This document shows positions 62,371 through 64,000 of a DNA stretch of 64,000 nt, piece after piece. Source of the DNA: Paracyclopina nana (lineage: Eukaryota > Arthropoda > Copepoda > Cyclopoida > Cyclopettidae); the NCBI GenBank assembly GCA_019096065.1, contig JAGUCH010000005.1, positions 2,666,001 through 2,730,000 on the forward strand. The letters run 5' to 3'. The stretch's first letter is position 1. Every line of letters begins with the position of its first letter. A model generated the notes under the pieces. That model saw only the letters and a program-made list of their open reading frames with translations. It searched no databases and was not told the DNA's origin. A program made the position numbers and the translations under genes.

Positions 62371-62820
62371 TTATGACAGCATAAATGCCACTGACAAGGA
62401 AAATGCTGCAGACAATGCCAAAGGTCTTGAAGTCTTGGAAGGTATGTTACACAAGTCATGGAAGCAATAGCAAAGTTCATTGCCATATTTGTCCTTTGAG
62501 CATCCAGGTTCAGTCTTGGGGAATGGAGAGCAATTTCTGGTGATAATTCCTGTTTTGGCATCAGTCTTTGTCATGCAAGGCTGTAAATCAAACTCAATCT
62601 TGGTCAAAAATAACTGTATAAGTTTGTAAACTTGTAGTACCTTTTCCTCTTTTCCAAGCAGATTGCAGTCGAATTTGCGAAAATTGTGTGAGGAAATATT
62701 GAAAGGTTCTCCCCCTGCTTCCAGGGGTAAAATGCCAACAGTGTCCAAGTAGCATTTTAACCCCCTCAATTCTCTGGTCAAAATTGACAAGAGGATGAAG
62801 ACTATAATTATTTTTAGCAT
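62371..62820 (-). CDS. Ly6/uPAR-like (three-finger) GPI-anchored secreted protein
   Basis: Single exon of 149 codons plus stop. Seen: signal peptide MLKIIIVFILLSILTRELRG, then KCYLDT..., about eight cysteines in the mature part, an NISS glycosylation site, and the terminal CYCFHDLCN, the classic Ly6 C-x-C...CN ending. A serine/threonine linker and a hydrophobic tail (ALSAAFSLSVAFMLS) fit GPI attachment. Insect relatives include quiver/sleepless, boudin and crooked, acting in septate junctions, channel regulation or signalling; which one this resembles cannot be told. The gene converges on chaoptin, and the 3' UTRs probably overlap. Confidence 0.8.
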   Translation of the reverse strand: MLKIIIVFILLSILTRELRGLKCYLDTVGILPLEAGGEPFNISSHNFRKFDCNLLGKEEKVLQVYKLIQLFLTKIEFDLQPCMTKTDAKTGIITRNCSPFPKTEPGCSKDKYGNELCYCFHDLCNIPSKTSRPLALSAAFSLSVAFMLS

Positions 62821-64000
62821 GGCGTTTGTTTTGGCACTAGATATCGATCCAACTCTAGCCTTCTCAGCAAAAGCCGGTGGTTTCGCTGTCGGAATTTTCG
62901 GAACTTTAATCCGATTATTTGCGCAACCTACCGCTCCTCAGCGACAGTAGCAAAAGGTGCAGATTGCAAAAACTTCATCACATTCAATTGTAACAGATGT
63001 CCTTCGCACACTAGTGGAAAAGCAGTTAGTTGAATACAGGTTTTTTCTGAAAATACCTCTTTATAATTAATGGGCTTGCATTTTCCTTGGAAATGCAAGC
63101 AGTCATTTTTTCCGCTAGTTTTTTCACATATTTTTCTTAAAAGTGAAGAAGAAGTGCGCGATAGAAAAAAGTCTTTGGCGCATTATTAGCAGCCAAAGCC
63201 AAACTAAACTTTTTTTTCGGCAGGAAAATTTCGTTGTGGTGTGCATAATTGAGTTTCTGACTGGCCTCAGTTGCGTGCTTGTCAATCTTTTGCAATATGA
63301 CAGCCGAAAGGGGGCTTCCCTTTCCTGTTTTTTTGCACCAATTTTTATGGAGTGAACACCGGCCGAAGGCGCCTTCGTGTCTGTCAAAATCGTAGCAAAA
63401 ATGTTTTCAGTTTTCCAATCGCACTTTTTCATAGCTCGAAAACAGATCAGCAGAAATAGTGTATTATCTATTGTCTTCAGCGATTGCTGATCGCCGTGGA
63501 TTTTTTCATTTTTTCCTGCCCTGTGATTAGCGTTATAGGCGCCGCGAGATAATGATTATCAACAGCAATTCCTGACAACTCACTTCTATGCTAGATCATG
63601 GGACAAGAATGAAAAAATGGCCCCTACTTACAAGAAGTGAATATTATGTAGCAATGCGCAAATTGTTTAGACATTGATGCACTTTTTTGCAACACACAAG
63701 CAAAGGCTTATTGGCCCTTGACGCGATTTCTTGGATAACCTATCTAGATCGAGTGCAACAAAAAAATGCAGGAATACTTTTTCAATTATATAGCATTGGA
63801 GGAAAATTTTTGTAAGCAAAACTTTTGCGCATTTTTCTCACTAAAAAAAACAGCAGCAGCAACAACAAAATTAAAAAAGGACTGAGCTCAGGAACCGCGA
63901 GGTGATTCCAAGGGGCTAATTTACAACGGCCAAAAACAAAACACTAGCTTGCTCCTGTTACATTGCTGTGGACGCAGTAGCTGACACCACTACTGCAACA
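62821..64000. other. Region upstream of the Ly6-like gene, nothing else seen
   Basis: Short AT-rich frames only, none with a recognisable motif. It should contain the promoter of the Ly6-like gene; no clear TATA box was found close to its start. A CAG/CAA-rich stretch lies at about 63850-63870. Confidence 0.45.

Overview
The window is animal nuclear DNA, most likely from an arthropod. Coding blocks are split by GT-AG introns, many of them 50-150 nt. The gene set is metazoan and includes arthropod hallmarks: chaoptin, a 60A/gbb-type BMP and nemo. Non-coding DNA is AT-rich, while nemo and chaoptin exons are clearly GC-richer. I cannot fix the species. I found no prokaryotic, viral or CRISPR-like content. 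Gene models below were joined by hand from splice sites with matching phase; several starts and UTRs remain open.

Layout, left to right: (1) 1-1599, minus: 5' part of a MACPF-domain protein gene running off the left edge. (2) 6281-7055, minus: complete three-exon GNAT acetyltransferase of the arylalkylamine N-acetyltransferase type. (3) 7056-13898: about 7 kb without a convincing gene. (4) 13899-15688, plus: nemo/NLK kinase, four coding exons. (5) 16453-19101, minus: alpha-N-acetylglucosaminidase (NAGLU, GH89). (6) 19397-19782, minus: a frame-consistent three-exon ORF of 84 aa, unrecognised. (7) 19938-29461, minus: SMG1 kinase, about 3,118 aa, mostly in one 8.4-kb exon. (8) 30046-34603, plus: zinc-finger protein resembling the ZNF532/592/687 family, divergent from Smg1 across 584 bp. 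(9) 35386-38092, minus: four-exon gene for an unrecognised protein with one C-terminal membrane segment. (10) 39281-41765, plus: glass bottom boat/BMP5-8 ligand, seven coding exons. (11) about 41.9-51.6 kb: gene-poor. (12) 51983-62009, plus: chaoptin, nine coding exons. (13) 62371-62820, minus: single-exon Ly6/uPAR-like GPI-anchored protein, convergent with chaoptin.

The genes do not form one pathway. nemo (kinase in Wnt and BMP signalling) and gbb (BMP ligand) can act in connected signalling. Chaoptin and the Ly6-like protein are both predicted GPI-anchored surface proteins. Smg1 (nonsense-mediated decay) and the zinc-finger gene share a short divergent promoter region.

The least-explained items are: a 222-bp inverted-repeat element present twice in the chaoptin locus; the 84-aa spliced ORF between Smg1 and NAGLU; the membrane-anchored orphan gene; a broken exon-like fragment at 3.5-3.7 kb; and several short GC-rich foldbacks in AT-rich DNA.
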